Shown: one piece after another, positions 8,921 to 18,723 of the stretch
Layout of the letters: each line of letters begins with the position of its first letter
Numbering within the stretch: position 1 is the first letter of the stretch
Assembly (NCBI RefSeq): GCF_017875955.1
Contig: NZ_JAGINK010000001.1
Coordinates: 2,758,501 to 2,822,500 of the forward strand
Direction of reading: 5' to 3'
Source: Pseudomonas sp. BP8
Lineage (GTDB): Bacteria > Pseudomonadota > Gammaproteobacteria > Pseudomonadales > Pseudomonadaceae
Length of the DNA stretch: 64,000 nt
Made by a program: the position numbers and the translations under genes
The notes under the pieces: model-generated
What the model was told of the DNA's origin: nothing
Databases searched by the model: none
Seen by the model: the letters and a program-made list of their open reading frames with translations, nothing else

Positions 8921-9673
8921 ATGGAGCTGTGGCAGCATCTAGGATTTGTACTGTGCGTTGCACTGGCAACCTTCGCCCAGAACACCACGGGTTTTGCCTT
9001 TGGTCTGTTGCTGTTGGGCCTGACCGGTATGCTCGGCCTGGCACCGATGGAAACCGTGGCCAACGTGAGCTCGATCCTGACCCTGACCAACGCGCTGGTC
9101 ATGGTTCGCACCTGGCCTGGCCTGCAGCGCGGCCTGGTGCTGTTGATCCTTGGCTGCAGCCTGGCCGGTGTAGTCGGGGGTGTGCACCTGCTCGCCCTGC
9201 TGGGTACCCATGAGCGGGACCTGCTGCAGCTCACGCTGGGCGTCACCATTGTCATCTGCAGCTTGATGCTGATCCTCCAGTCGCAGAGCCGCCAGCGGTT
9301 GTCTGGCCGGCTCAGCTTCGCCTTTTTCGCGGGCATCTCCGGAGTCATGGGCGGGTTGTTTTCCAGTGCAGGGCCGCCTCTGGTGTACCAGCTCTATCGT
9401 CAGCCGCTGGCCACCCAGGTCATACGCGACACGCTGATCGTGGTGTTTGCGGCCAATGCCTTGATGCGGCTGAGCGTGGTCGTGGCGACCGATCGATTCG
9501 ATCTGCAGGCAGGCTACCTGGCCCTGGAAGCGTTGCCGGTGGTGTTCGTGCTGACGTGGTGGATGCGCCGGCACCCGCTGGCCATCTCGCCGCGGGTATT
9601 GCGCCTTTCAGTGTTCGGCTTATTGCTTTTGGCGGGTGGCAGCCTGATCGGCAAGGTGCTGATCGCAGGGTAG
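8921..9673 (+). CDS. TSUP family transporter, probable sulfolactate exporter of the sulfo-ED pathway
   Basis: The 250-residue membrane protein has two TSUP half-repeats: AQNTTGFAFGLLLLGLTG near residue 21 and GISGVMGGLFSSAGPPLVYQ near residue 140. It lies 105 bp downstream of the KDSG aldolase on the same strand and under the same operator pair. In known sulfoquinovose degraders a TSUP protein exports the C3-sulfonate end product, sulfolactate, so this is the best role here. The ATG at 8921 has GGAAG 8 bases upstream. An in-frame GTG or ATG further upstream is less well supported. It ends 32 bp from the convergent regulator gene. Confidence 0.8.
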   Translation: MELWQHLGFVLCVALATFAQNTTGFAFGLLLLGLTGMLGLAPMETVANVSSILTLTNALVMVRTWPGLQRGLVLLILGCSLAGVVGGVHLLALLGTHERDLLQLTLGVTIVICSLMLILQSQSRQRLSGRLSFAFFAGISGVMGGLFSSAGPPLVYQLYRQPLATQVIRDTLIVVFAANALMRLSVVVATDRFDLQAGYLALEALPVVFVLTWWMRRHPLAISPRVLRLSVFGLLLLAGGSLIGKVLIAG

Positions 9674-9705
9674 GGTGATCAGCCCAAGGCCGTGGGCAGC
9701 ACCTT

Positions 9706-10767
9706 CTAGCGGCGCACGCTGCTTTCGCGCACCACCAGTTCGAAGCCCAGGTCGACGACCTTGGGTTGCTCCGGCAAGGTCCCGGCTTCAATCCAGGCCA
9801 GCAGTTGGCTGGCCACGGTACGACCGATTTCGGCTGGGAAGGGGCGTACCGTGGTCAGGCGCGGGGCACTGAGCTTGCTCAGGGGCAGGTCGCCGAAACC
9901 GGCAACGGCCAACTGCTCAGGTACGGCGATACCGCGTCGCTGGGCTTCGAACAGCGCAGCGATCGCCAACACGTCGTTCGAACAGCACAGGCCTTGTGGC
10001 CCGCCACGGTAGCTGGCGATCTGATCGAACACCTCGCTGAGCTCGGCTTGCGAAGTGTTGTGCTCCAGGGCAATCACTTGCGCCTCCTGCCCCTTCGCGG
10101 CCAGCCAGGCACTGAACCCTTCAGCACGCTTGCGCGCACGGTGGTCGCGGTGCATGCGGGTACCGACGTAAACGTAGCGCTCCAGGCCTTGGGCATACAG
10201 ATGTTCGGCCAGGGCGGCGCCGGCTGCTTCATGATAGAAGCCGACTTGCAGGTGGAAGGGGTCGTTGCCCAGTTCCCACATCTGCGCCACCGGAATGCCA
10301 GTGGCTTCGAGCAATGAGCGGGCGGCGGCATGATCACTGCCGGTCACCACCAGGGCAGCCGGTGACCACGACAGGTGGGCACGCAACAGTTCCAGTTCGC
10401 GCTGCGGATCGTAGTCACTGTTGCTGATCAGCAACTGGTAGCCGCGGCTTTCGAACACCTCCTGCATGGCTTGCAGGGTTTCCGAGAAGAAGGCGTTGAT
10501 CATCGAGGGCACGATCACCGCGACTGCCCGGCTGTGGTTGCCGGCCAGCGCGCCGGCCAGACGGTTGATGGTGTACCCGGTGTCGGCGATGGCTTGGCGG
10601 ATGCGTTCGGCGCGCTTGCTCGACACCGCGTCAGGGTCACGCAGGAACAGCGATACCGTGCTGGGGGAGACCTTGGCTTGTTCTGCGACCACATCCATGG
10701 TCACCCGATTGACGCGTGGGCGCCGCGCCGCGCCGCTGCTGGTTTCGCTGTCTGCTCTGTCGCTCAT
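9706..10767 (-). CDS. LacI/GalR family transcriptional regulator of the sulfoquinovose genes
   Basis: The 353-residue regulator has an amino-terminal helix-turn-helix (VTMDVVAEQAKVSPSTVSLF, about residues 22-41), the hinge segment SKRAERIRQAIADTGYTINRLA, and a periplasmic-binding-protein-like effector domain to the C-terminus. It is divergent from the symporter operon and shares the intergenic operator pair at 10886-10947. That position and the six matching palindromes across the cluster argue that it represses all three transcription units and autoregulates, with a sulfoquinovose-related compound as inducer. The start at 10767 is preceded by GAGGTGG. An upstream in-frame ATG at 10815 would add 16 residues lacking family similarity. 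Confidence 0.88.
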   Translation of the reverse strand: MSDRADSETSSGAARRPRVNRVTMDVVAEQAKVSPSTVSLFLRDPDAVSSKRAERIRQAIADTGYTINRLAGALAGNHSRAVAVIVPSMINAFFSETLQAMQEVFESRGYQLLISNSDYDPQRELELLRAHLSWSPAALVVTGSDHAAARSLLEATGIPVAQMWELGNDPFHLQVGFYHEAAGAALAEHLYAQGLERYVYVGTRMHRDHRARKRAEGFSAWLAAKGQEAQVIALEHNTSQAELSEVFDQIASYRGGPQGLCCSNDVLAIAALFEAQRRGIAVPEQLAVAGFGDLPLSKLSAPRLTTVRPFPAEIGRTVASQLLAWIEAGTLPEQPKVVDLGFELVVRESSVRR

Positions 10768-10885
10768 CGCCACCTCATGTTCGAAGGCAAAAGAATGAAA
10801 GCCCGGGCAGGGCAAGTCAATCTGAAAAGTGAGCCAACACGTGCCGGGTGTTCGTTTACGAAAATCCAGGCGCCATTTCGAAGAA

Positions 10886-10947
10886 AATCGTAGCGCTGCG
10901 ATTATGCCTGCGATAAGCTCGCTGGGTAATTTTGCAGCGCTGCGATT
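10886..10947. promoter_or_regulatory. Operator pair 2 of the sulfoquinovose regulon
   Basis: AATCGTAGCGCTGCGATT lies at 10886-10903 and TTTTGCAGCGCTGCGATT at 10930-10947, 44 bp centre to centre. They sit in the divergent gap between the LacI regulator and the symporter operon, so one pair can control both directions. The second site is degenerate on its left arm. The spacing of about four helical turns would suit cooperative binding or looping by a LacI-type protein. Confidence 0.8.
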
Positions 10948-10994
10948 TTAACATTGCAGTGCTGCCCAACCCGCGTTGGAGAACAAATATAAAA

Positions 10995-12749
10995 ATGAGC
11001 ACATCCCTTTTTACCTTCCTGAGCATGCTGTTTTTCACCGTCCTGGTGGCGGCGATTTCCTATCGGTTTACCCGCCAGGCAAAGGACGTCGGCGCCCATG
11101 GCTACTTCATGGCGAGCGGCGGCCTCAACGGCTGGTTCATTGCCGGTTCGATGATGCTGACCAACCTGTCCATCGACCAACTGGTCGGGCTCAATGGCGA
11201 CTCGTACGCGCATAACCTGAGCTCGATGGCATGGGAGGCGACCGCAGCGGTTTCGACCATCGCCCTGGCGCTGTTCTTCCTGCCGCGCTACCTGCGTGGC
11301 GGCTTCTCGACCCTGCCGGAGTTCATCGAGAAACGTTACGATCGCACCACGCGAAGAGTCGTCAGCGCGCTGATGGTCGCGACCTATACCCTGGTGCTCA
11401 ACCCGGCATCGCTGTACCTGGGGGCGATCACCTTCAACCAGATCTTCGACCTGCAGGGCATCCTCGGCTGGTCCTATCCGGCCACCATCAGCCTGCTGAT
11501 CGTCGCCACCGGCGTGATCGGCGCGGCCTATGCGGTACTCGGCGGGCTGCGGGCCGTGGCGGTGTCGGACACCATCAACGGCATCGGCCTGCTGGTGGTG
11601 GTGATCCTGATCCCGATCATCGGCCTGTGGACCTTAGGCCAGGGTGACGTGTTGTCCGGTGCGCAGACGTTGCTGCACGACAACCCGCAGAAGCTCAACG
11701 CGATTGGCGGCAGCGAAGACAAAGTGCCGTTTGGCGCGGTGTTCACCGGGATGATCTTCGCCAACCTGTTCTACTGGTGCACCAACCAGGCGATCGTGCA
11801 GAAGAGTATGGCCGCGCGTAACCTGGCCGAGGGCCAGAAGGGCGTCCTGCTGTCGGGCTGCCTCAAGCTGCTGGTCCCGCTCGCGATGCTCATGCCTGGC
11901 GTGATCGCCTGGCACCTGTTCCGCGACCAGCCACTGGCCAACTCCGACCTGGCCTACCCGGCACTGGTTGCGGCGCTGATGCCGTGGTGGATGAAGGGCT
12001 TCTTCGTGGCGGTGATCTTCGGCACGGTGATGAGCCACTTCAACGCAATCATCAACGGCACAGCAACCCTGCTGACCTACGACTTCTACAAGACGATCCG
12101 GCCAATGGCCTCGGATGAAGCACTGGTGCGCTTCGGCAAGCGGGTCAGTGTGATCGCTGCACTGGTGTCGCTGGTGGTCGCACCGATGCTGATGTACACG
12201 CCCGAAGGCATCTATGCAGTACTGCGGCGCTTCACCGGCTTCTTCAACATGCCGATCATCGCCATCATGCTGTTCGGCTTCTTCAGTGCCCGTGGGGGTG
12301 CCACCCCGGCCAAGCTGGTGCTCGGCCTGCACGCCCTGTGCTATGCGGTGCTGGTGCTGGGGCTGAAGATCGACGTGCGCCTGGGCATCAGTTTCATCCA
12401 CGTCATGGGCATCATGTTTGCGGTGGAGATGGCCCTGCTGGTGCTGCTGCGCAAGCGCTTCGACCGGGCTACGCCGTATGTGGCGCCGACCCCGGCGCGC
12501 ACTGTCGACCTCACGCCGTGGCGTCACGCCGGTAGCTTCAGCGTGATGCTGTTCGCCGCGCTGGTGTCTATCTACCTGACCTTTTCGCCCGTGGGCGTGG
12601 CCCGTGTCGGCGGGCCATCGGCGCTGTACCTGCCGCTGCTGGCGCTGACCTGGCTGCTGGCGTTTGGTGGCGTGGCCCTGTGCCGTCGCCGCTATCGATG
12701 CCTGACCGCTGCTCACCCTCTGCCTGACTATGAGACCAATCCACAATGA
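10995..12749 (+). CDS. Sodium:solute symporter (SSS family), probable sulfoquinovose or sulfoquinovosyl-glycerol importer
   Basis: The 584-residue protein has about 14 hydrophobic segments and the SSS-family core. YFMASGGLNGWFIAGSMMLT near residue 37 contains TM1-2, and the Na+-site region follows around NLSIDQLVGLNG. It resembles SGLT-like sugar carriers. Its stop overlaps the ATG of the sulfoquinovosidase by 4 bases (ATGA at 12746), so the two are translationally coupled. The operon head is controlled by operator pair 2. By position it should bring sulfoquinovose or its glycoside into the cytoplasm, where the GH31 enzyme, which has no signal peptide, acts. Confidence 0.85.
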   Translation: MSTSLFTFLSMLFFTVLVAAISYRFTRQAKDVGAHGYFMASGGLNGWFIAGSMMLTNLSIDQLVGLNGDSYAHNLSSMAWEATAAVSTIALALFFLPRYLRGGFSTLPEFIEKRYDRTTRRVVSALMVATYTLVLNPASLYLGAITFNQIFDLQGILGWSYPATISLLIVATGVIGAAYAVLGGLRAVAVSDTINGIGLLVVVILIPIIGLWTLGQGDVLSGAQTLLHDNPQKLNAIGGSEDKVPFGAVFTGMIFANLFYWCTNQAIVQKSMAARNLAEGQKGVLLSGCLKLLVPLAMLMPGVIAWHLFRDQPLANSDLAYPALVAALMPWWMKGFFVAVIFGTVMSHFNAIINGTATLLTYDFYKTIRPMASDEALVRFGKRVSVIAALVSLVVAPMLMYTPEGIYAVLRRFTGFFNMPIIAIMLFGFFSARGGATPAKLVLGLHALCYAVLVLGLKIDVRLGISFIHVMGIMFAVEMALLVLLRKRFDRATPYVAPTPARTVDLTPWRHAGSFSVMLFAALVSIYLTFSPVGVARVGGPSALYLPLLALTWLLAFGGVALCRRRYRCLTAAHPLPDYETNPQ

Positions 12750-14785
12750 ATGCCGTATCGATCAACGACAACGTGTGCCTGCGTCAGGCAGGTGAGCAGA
12801 TCCGCCTTGAAGTGGCTGGGCGTTTGCTGTGGTGCCACAGCCCTGAGCAGCCGGCGGTGTTCGCCGGCTACGGTGAGGCAGACATCGCCATGCAGCGGGG
12901 CAATTTCCGCATTCGCGATTATGTGCAGGAGCGCGTGGCCCTGCGTCATGCCCGCCTGGATGAGCAGGCCGGCCTGATCGAGTTGCGGGCGTGGGCCGAA
13001 GGGCCGCTGCTGTTGACCCTTCAGCTGGACTGCCAGGATGACCGTGTGCGCCTGCTCGTCAAGGCCGCCGAGCCGGGCTGCAACCGTCTGTGGTTGCGCC
13101 TGCCGGCCGAGCCGGACGAGCAGGTCTGGGGCTGCGGCGAGCAGATGTCCTATTTCAACCTGCGTGGGCGTAACTTCCCGCTGTGGACCTCCGAGCCAGG
13201 CGTGGGCCGGGACAAGTCGACCTGGCTGACCCTGCAGGCGGACAACGAAGCCGATGCCGGTGGTGACTACTACCACACCAACTACCCGCAACCGACCTTC
13301 ATCTCGTCGCGCCGTTACTGCGCCCACCTGGTGACCAGCGCCTACGCCGATTTCGATTTCCGCCAGGCCGACTTCCATGAGCTGCAAGTCTGGGCGGTAC
13401 CTGAGGCGCTGGAGTTTTTTGTCGCTGACAGCTACATCGACCTGGTCGGCCAGGTCAGCGCTTATTTCGGCCGTCAGCCACGGCTGCCCGAGTGGGTGCT
13501 CAATGGCGCGATACTCGGTCTGAAAAACGGCCGCGAGCACGCCGAAACGCATCTGCAGGCGGCGCTAGCGCACGGCGCCAAGGTGAGTGCGCTGTGGTGT
13601 GAAGACTGGGAAGGGTTGCGCATAACCTCGTTTGGCAAGCGGCTGTTCTGGGACTGGCAGTGGAACGCCGAACGCTACCCGGACCATCAGGCCTGGGTCG
13701 CCAGCCTGCATGAGCGCGGGCTGCGTTTTCTCGGCTACGTGAACCCGTACCTGTGCAACGACGGCCCGCTGTTCGCCGAGGCCGAGGCGGCGGGGTACCT
13801 GGCGACCACCGCCGACGGCGCTACCTACCTGGTGGACTTCGGTGAGTTTCTCTGCGGGGTGGTCGACTTCACCCTGCCGGCCGCGGCGCAGTGGTTCGAA
13901 ACGCGGATCATCGGCCGGGAGATGCTCGACAAAGGCTTGTCTGGCTGGATGGCGGACTTTGGCGAGTACCTGCCAATCGACGTCAAGCTGTCGGGCGATG
14001 CCGACCCGATGCTCGAGCACAACGCCTGGCCAGTGCGCTGGGCCGAGGTCAACGCCCGGGCCATCGCCAACGCTGGGCGCACTGGCGATGCGTTGTTCTT
14101 CATGCGCGCCGGCTACAGCGGGGTGCAAGCCCATTGTCCGCTGCTTTGGGCCGGCGACCAGTCGGTTGACTTCAGCCGCCACGATGGCCTGCAGACGGTG
14201 ATCTGCGGCGCGTTGTCGTCCGGGCTGCTCGGCAATGCCTACCACCACAGCGACATTGGCGGTTATACCAGCCTCTACGGCAATTGCCGGACCGCCGAGC
14301 TGTTCCAGCGCTGGGCGGAAATGGCGGCTTTCACCCCGGTGATGCGCACCCACGAAGGCAATCGTCCTGATCAGAACCTGCAGTTCTGGCAAGACCCGGC
14401 GACCTTGGCCCATTTCGCCCGCATGACCCAGCTATTTGCTGGCCTGCGTCCTTACGTCGAAAGCCTGATGGATGAAGCGCAGGCGACCGGCCTGCCGCTG
14501 CAGCGGCCGTTGTTCCTGCACCACGAGGACGACGTTGGCAGCTATGCCATCCAGGATCAGTACTTGTATGGCCGTGACCTGCTGGTGGCGCCGGTGCATG
14601 CCGAGGGCCAGCAGAGCTGGAGTGTCTACCTGCCCGCCGGGGAAACCTGGCAGCACTGGTGGAGCGCTGAGCACTTCGCAGGTGGTCAGCGGGTCGAGGT
14701 CGCGGCACCACTGGGGCAGCCGCCGGTGTTCAGCCGGGTCGGCAGCCGCTGGCAAGCACTGTTCGAGAGCCTGGCCGCGCACTGA
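12746..14785 (+). CDS. Sulfoquinovosidase, GH31 family (YihQ-like, KERWY subtype)
   Basis: The 679-residue cytoplasmic alpha-glycosidase hydrolyses sulfoquinovosyl glycerol or glycerides to free sulfoquinovose. The GH31 nucleophile is D404 in WMADFGEYLP and the acid/base D471 in WAGDQSVDF. Residues matching the sulfonate-binding set described for sulfoquinovosidases can be read directly: K260, E286, R299, W302 (FGKRLFWDW) and Y507 (SDIGGYTS). As I recall, E. coli YihQ has Q262, Q288, R301, W304, Y508 and the Agrobacterium enzyme uses Lys and Glu at the first two. This copy therefore fits the KERWY type. No signal peptide is seen. It is translationally coupled to the symporter. Confidence 0.93.
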   Translation: MNAVSINDNVCLRQAGEQIRLEVAGRLLWCHSPEQPAVFAGYGEADIAMQRGNFRIRDYVQERVALRHARLDEQAGLIELRAWAEGPLLLTLQLDCQDDRVRLLVKAAEPGCNRLWLRLPAEPDEQVWGCGEQMSYFNLRGRNFPLWTSEPGVGRDKSTWLTLQADNEADAGGDYYHTNYPQPTFISSRRYCAHLVTSAYADFDFRQADFHELQVWAVPEALEFFVADSYIDLVGQVSAYFGRQPRLPEWVLNGAILGLKNGREHAETHLQAALAHGAKVSALWCEDWEGLRITSFGKRLFWDWQWNAERYPDHQAWVASLHERGLRFLGYVNPYLCNDGPLFAEAEAAGYLATTADGATYLVDFGEFLCGVVDFTLPAAAQWFETRIIGREMLDKGLSGWMADFGEYLPIDVKLSGDADPMLEHNAWPVRWAEVNARAIANAGRTGDALFFMRAGYSGVQAHCPLLWAGDQSVDFSRHDGLQTVICGALSSGLLGNAYHHSDIGGYTSLYGNCRTAELFQRWAEMAAFTPVMRTHEGNRPDQNLQFWQDPATLAHFARMTQLFAGLRPYVESLMDEAQATGLPLQRPLFLHHEDDVGSYAIQDQYLYGRDLLVAPVHAEGQQSWSVYLPAGETWQHWWSAEHFAGGQRVEVAAPLGQPPVFSRVGSRWQALFESLAAH

Positions 14786-14816
14786 TCTCGCGGGGCCACT
14801 TCGACTCATCCCCTTT

Positions 14817-14840
14817 GCACGCCTGCCCAGGCAGGCGTGC
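14817..14840 (+). terminator. Strong intercistronic hairpin between sulfoquinovosidase and porin genes
   Basis: GCACGCCTGCC-CA-GGCAGGCGTGC is a perfect 11-bp stem 31 bp after the sulfoquinovosidase stop. It lacks a clean T-run, so it is more likely an attenuator or mRNA-stability element inside the operon than a full terminator. No separate LacI palindrome was found before the porin, which supports read-through. Confidence 0.55.
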
Positions 14841-14874
14841 TGGCTCACGTCGGCCATGAAAGAGCTTTGCAGAC

Positions 14875-15975
14875 ATGAATAACAACAATCTACGTGTCCT
14901 TGGCATCACCCTGCTGTCCAGTCTCTGCGCCTTGCCCAGCCATGCGCAGCCGGTGGTCTGGAAAGCCGGAAACCTCAGCATCAACCCGTACGGCATTCTC
15001 GACCTGAATGTGCAGACGGGCTCATTCAGCGGCTCGGCACCTGACCACACGATGGTCTCGGACGGCAACCTGCAAGCCTCGCGCTTCGGCGTCAAGCTCG
15101 ATTACGCGCTGGGCGACAGCGGCTACACCTTGCAAGCGTTCGGTGAGCGCGGGCTGGTCTTGCGCAGAATCTGGAAGGGCGGTCAGGTCTCGACCAACCG
15201 CGGCTATGGCGTCGGCGTCAGCGGCCCCTTCGGCTCGGTGGCGATGGGCAGCCTGTACATGCCGATCTACTGGGTTTTCCTCGACTCGGATGTAGCCCTG
15301 TACGGCTTGTCGAACATGGCCGCAATCATGAGCCTGGAGCACACCGCGACCCTGGGCAAAAGCGGTACCGGTGGCTTCTACGACACCACCGTGCGCTACC
15401 GTTCGCCTGAAGTGAACGGGTTCTCCACTGAGCTGGGTTACTCCTACGGCAACTCCAGCATCGAGAACGGCCCTAACCAGAACCGCACCAGCGGCTTCAA
15501 CGTGCGGTACCGCAATGGCTTCACCAAGCTGGGATACGGCTTCAATCACCACGACTCGGCACCCACCGAAGCCAGCGCTGAGCTTTACGCCCAGACCACC
15601 CATGTGGTGTCGGGCAACTACCAATGGGGCGGGGTGATCTGGGGCGCCAACTACATATACTCCAAGCGCGACACCGAAGCCCGCTGGTTCGCCTCGGCGA
15701 AAATGGTCAACGCGCGGATCGTCCTCGATGAGCACAATGACCTGACCTTCGGGGTCTCCCAGCGCATCGAGGCGCAAGGTGCCCGGGCCTGGGCCGCGCA
15801 CGCGGGTTACATCTACTCGTTCAACGCCAACACCCAGCTGTACAGCTACGTCTCACATATCAACAACAACAGCCACTCCACCCAGGCGTTTTCGCTGCTC
15901 AGCGAGGACTACCCGAGTGTGGCGGCGGGCTATGACCCATGGGCCGGTACCGTGGGTATTCGCTGGAGCTTCTGA
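14875..15975 (+). CDS. Outer-membrane porin in the sulfoquinovose operon
   Basis: The 366-residue protein has a Sec signal peptide (about residues 1-24, cleaved after SHA) and a body of alternating beta-strands with many Gly, Tyr and Asn residues. It ends with the classic C-terminal Phe (GIRWSF) recognised by the Bam machinery. It resembles trimeric 16-stranded Gram-negative porins. It probably lets sulfoquinovose or sulfoquinovosyl glycerol pass the outer membrane. It sits between the glycosidase and mutarotase genes and is inferred to be co-transcribed. The exact pore preference cannot be read from the sequence. Confidence 0.82.
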   Translation: MNNNNLRVLGITLLSSLCALPSHAQPVVWKAGNLSINPYGILDLNVQTGSFSGSAPDHTMVSDGNLQASRFGVKLDYALGDSGYTLQAFGERGLVLRRIWKGGQVSTNRGYGVGVSGPFGSVAMGSLYMPIYWVFLDSDVALYGLSNMAAIMSLEHTATLGKSGTGGFYDTTVRYRSPEVNGFSTELGYSYGNSSIENGPNQNRTSGFNVRYRNGFTKLGYGFNHHDSAPTEASAELYAQTTHVVSGNYQWGGVIWGANYIYSKRDTEARWFASAKMVNARIVLDEHNDLTFGVSQRIEAQGARAWAAHAGYIYSFNANTQLYSYVSHINNNSHSTQAFSLLSEDYPSVAAGYDPWAGTVGIRWSF

Positions 15976-15982
15976 GCCTTTT

Positions 15983-16900
15983 ATGCGTACCAATCACGCC
16001 TCGCACCCCTTGCTGAAACTCACCTGCGGCGCGCTCAGTGCCGGCGTACTGCCGAGCCTTGGTGGTGCCCTGGCGTATCTGCGCCAGGGCAGCTTCGAGC
16101 TGCTGCGCCCCTGGGATGGTAGCGACAGCGTACGGCGCAGTTCATGCTATCCGTTGCTGCCGTATTCGAACCGGATCGCCCACGGCCGGTTTTCAGCCAA
16201 TGGCCAGCCGCGGCAACTGCGCGGCAACTTTGGCGATCACCCGCACCCCTTGCACGGGGTGGGTTGGCAGCGGGCATGGGAGGTCGATGCGCATTCGCCG
16301 CAAGGTTGCCGGCTGAGCGTGCGTCACCAGGCGCAAGGGGCGGATGCCCTCGACTGGCCGTGGGACTTCGTTGCCTGGCAGTGCTTGCGCCTGAATGAAG
16401 ACGGGCTGCACCTGCATCTGGGCCTGACCAACCTCAGCGACCAGCCGATGCCGGCCGGTCTTGGCTGGCATCCCTACTTTGCGCGCCAGGGCGAATTGCG
16501 CCTGGGCTTCAGTGCCACGCAGGTCTGGCGCAATGGTGAGGACTCGCTGCCCAGCGGCTGTGCAGAGGTCCCCGTCTATTGGGACTTCAGCACGCCGCGC
16601 CCTGTAGGCGCAGTGGGCCTGGATAACTGCTTTGCTGGCTGGGATGCCTGCGCCAGCCTCTATTGGCCCAGGGCCGGCGTCGGTCTGCGCATGGAGGCCG
16701 GGCCTGGGCTCGACCATCTGGTGGTGTTTACCCCACCCGCGCCGGCGGACTTTGTCGCGGTCGAGCCGGTCAGTCACCTGAACAATGCCATCAATTTTTC
16801 GACGCCGACCGAGCATGGTCTGGTCTGGCTGGAGCCAGGGGCGTCGACTGAACGTGAGTTGCGCCTGCTGCCGAGCGGCGAACCGGGAGAACCTGCATGA
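15983..16900 (+). CDS. Aldose 1-epimerase family, probable sulfoquinovose mutarotase
   Basis: The 305-residue galactose-mutarotase-fold protein has the substrate-site Arg in YSNRIAHGRF near residue 63, the HGVGW His near residue 90, GWHPYF near residue 155 and a C-terminal Glu in FVAVEPVSH near residue 258. It would interconvert the alpha anomer released by the glycosidase and the beta anomer used by the dehydrogenase. The ATG at 15983 lies 7 bp after the porin stop. Its own stop overlaps the lactonase start by 4 bases (16897-16900). The conserved set is that of aldose epimerases in general, and sulfoquinovose specificity is inferred from the operon. Confidence 0.85.
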   Translation: MRTNHASHPLLKLTCGALSAGVLPSLGGALAYLRQGSFELLRPWDGSDSVRRSSCYPLLPYSNRIAHGRFSANGQPRQLRGNFGDHPHPLHGVGWQRAWEVDAHSPQGCRLSVRHQAQGADALDWPWDFVAWQCLRLNEDGLHLHLGLTNLSDQPMPAGLGWHPYFARQGELRLGFSATQVWRNGEDSLPSGCAEVPVYWDFSTPRPVGAVGLDNCFAGWDACASLYWPRAGVGLRMEAGPGLDHLVVFTPPAPADFVAVEPVSHLNNAINFSTPTEHGLVWLEPGASTERELRLLPSGEPGEPA

Positions 16901-17772
16901 GTGAAACGCTGACCTGTGTGGTCCGGCAACCTTCCGAACTGGGCGAATGCCCAGTCTGGTCGGTGCGTGAGCAAGCCCTGTACTGGGCCGATATCCTCGC
17001 GGGCCAACTGCACCGCCTTGACCCGCGTGACGGCAGCGTGCGCAGCCTGCAGTTACCCGAACACCTGGGCTGTTTTGGCCTGCGTGAGCAAGGCGGCTTC
17101 GTCGTCGCGCTGCGCAGTGGCATCTACTTGCTGGACGCTCGCGGGCAGCTCGGCAAGTGCTTGGCCGAGAACCCCACCGGGGCCGAGCAGAGCCGCTTCA
17201 ATGATGGCCGGGTTGATCCGTGGGGGCGCTTCTGGGCCGGCACGATCTGGCAACCGCGCGACCGCAATGGCGGGCAACTGCTACGGGTCGATGCTCAACA
17301 CAACGCGCAGGTGATGGCGGAGGATGTGATGGTCTCCAATGGCCTGGCCTTCAGCCCGGACCGGGCATGGGTCTACCACAGCGACACGCCCAACCATGTG
17401 CTGTATCGCTACCCGCTGGATGCCGATGGCCAGCCTGGACCACGGCAGCTGCTGCGTGAATTCCAGCGCGGCAGTGGAGGGCGCCCTGACGGCGCCGCGT
17501 TCGACAGTGCCGGTTGCTACTGGAGTGCCCAGTTTGACGGTGGTCGTGTGCTGCGCCTGAGTCCGGACGGCCAGGTGCTGGAAGAAATCCAGGTGCCGAC
17601 GCGCTGGCCGACCATGGTCGCCTTCGGCGGCGCAGACTTGCGCACGCTGTACATCACCAGCTCACGCGAGAACAGAAGCGCCGAAGAACTCGCCGCCTGG
17701 CCGCTGTCCGGCTGCGTCTTCGCCACCCGCGTCAACGTACCCGGATGCGCCGAACCGCTATTCGTCGGCTGA
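16897..17772 (+). CDS. 6-deoxy-6-sulfogluconolactonase, SMP-30/gluconolactonase family
   Basis: The 291-residue six-bladed beta-propeller shows the SMP-30 metal residues: Glu in LGECPVW near residue 14, Asn in SNGLAFSPD near residue 149 and Asp in GRPDGAAFD near residue 200. It would hydrolyse the 6-deoxy-6-sulfogluconolactone made by the dehydrogenase to sulfogluconate in the cytoplasm. It is translationally coupled to the mutarotase gene upstream, and the dehydrogenase gene begins 33 bp downstream. SMP-30 enzymes as a family take various sugar lactones, so the sulfo-substrate comes from gene context. Confidence 0.88.
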   Translation: MSETLTCVVRQPSELGECPVWSVREQALYWADILAGQLHRLDPRDGSVRSLQLPEHLGCFGLREQGGFVVALRSGIYLLDARGQLGKCLAENPTGAEQSRFNDGRVDPWGRFWAGTIWQPRDRNGGQLLRVDAQHNAQVMAEDVMVSNGLAFSPDRAWVYHSDTPNHVLYRYPLDADGQPGPRQLLREFQRGSGGRPDGAAFDSAGCYWSAQFDGGRVLRLSPDGQVLEEIQVPTRWPTMVAFGGADLRTLYITSSRENRSAEELAAWPLSGCVFATRVNVPGCAEPLFVG

Positions 17773-18588
<816 letters not shown>

Positions 18589-18626
18589 GCGCAGTAGCGC
18601 AAACCGGCAAAGCATTCGACGAAAAA

Positions 18627-18691
18627 AATCGTAGCGCTGCGAAAATCAACTGCGTATGCTGCTCTCATATCAATTTCGCAGCGCTACGATT
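18627..18691. promoter_or_regulatory. Operator pair 3 of the sulfoquinovose regulon
   Basis: AATCGTAGCGCTGCGAAA lies at 18627-18644 and TTTCGCAGCGCTACGATT at 18674-18691, 47 bp centre to centre. Each has one perfect arm and one degenerate arm, arranged as mirror images. They precede the dehydratase-aldehyde dehydrogenase operon and show that the last two pathway genes have their own regulated promoter. Confidence 0.8.
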
Positions 18692-18723
18692 TTGCGTGGC
18701 GCATTTGTTCAAGGCCCCAGCTC

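Noticed and set aside
11634..12746. Long minus-strand frame opposite the symporter
   Set aside because: His/Gln/Arg-rich translation typical of antisense to a GC-rich membrane-protein gene.
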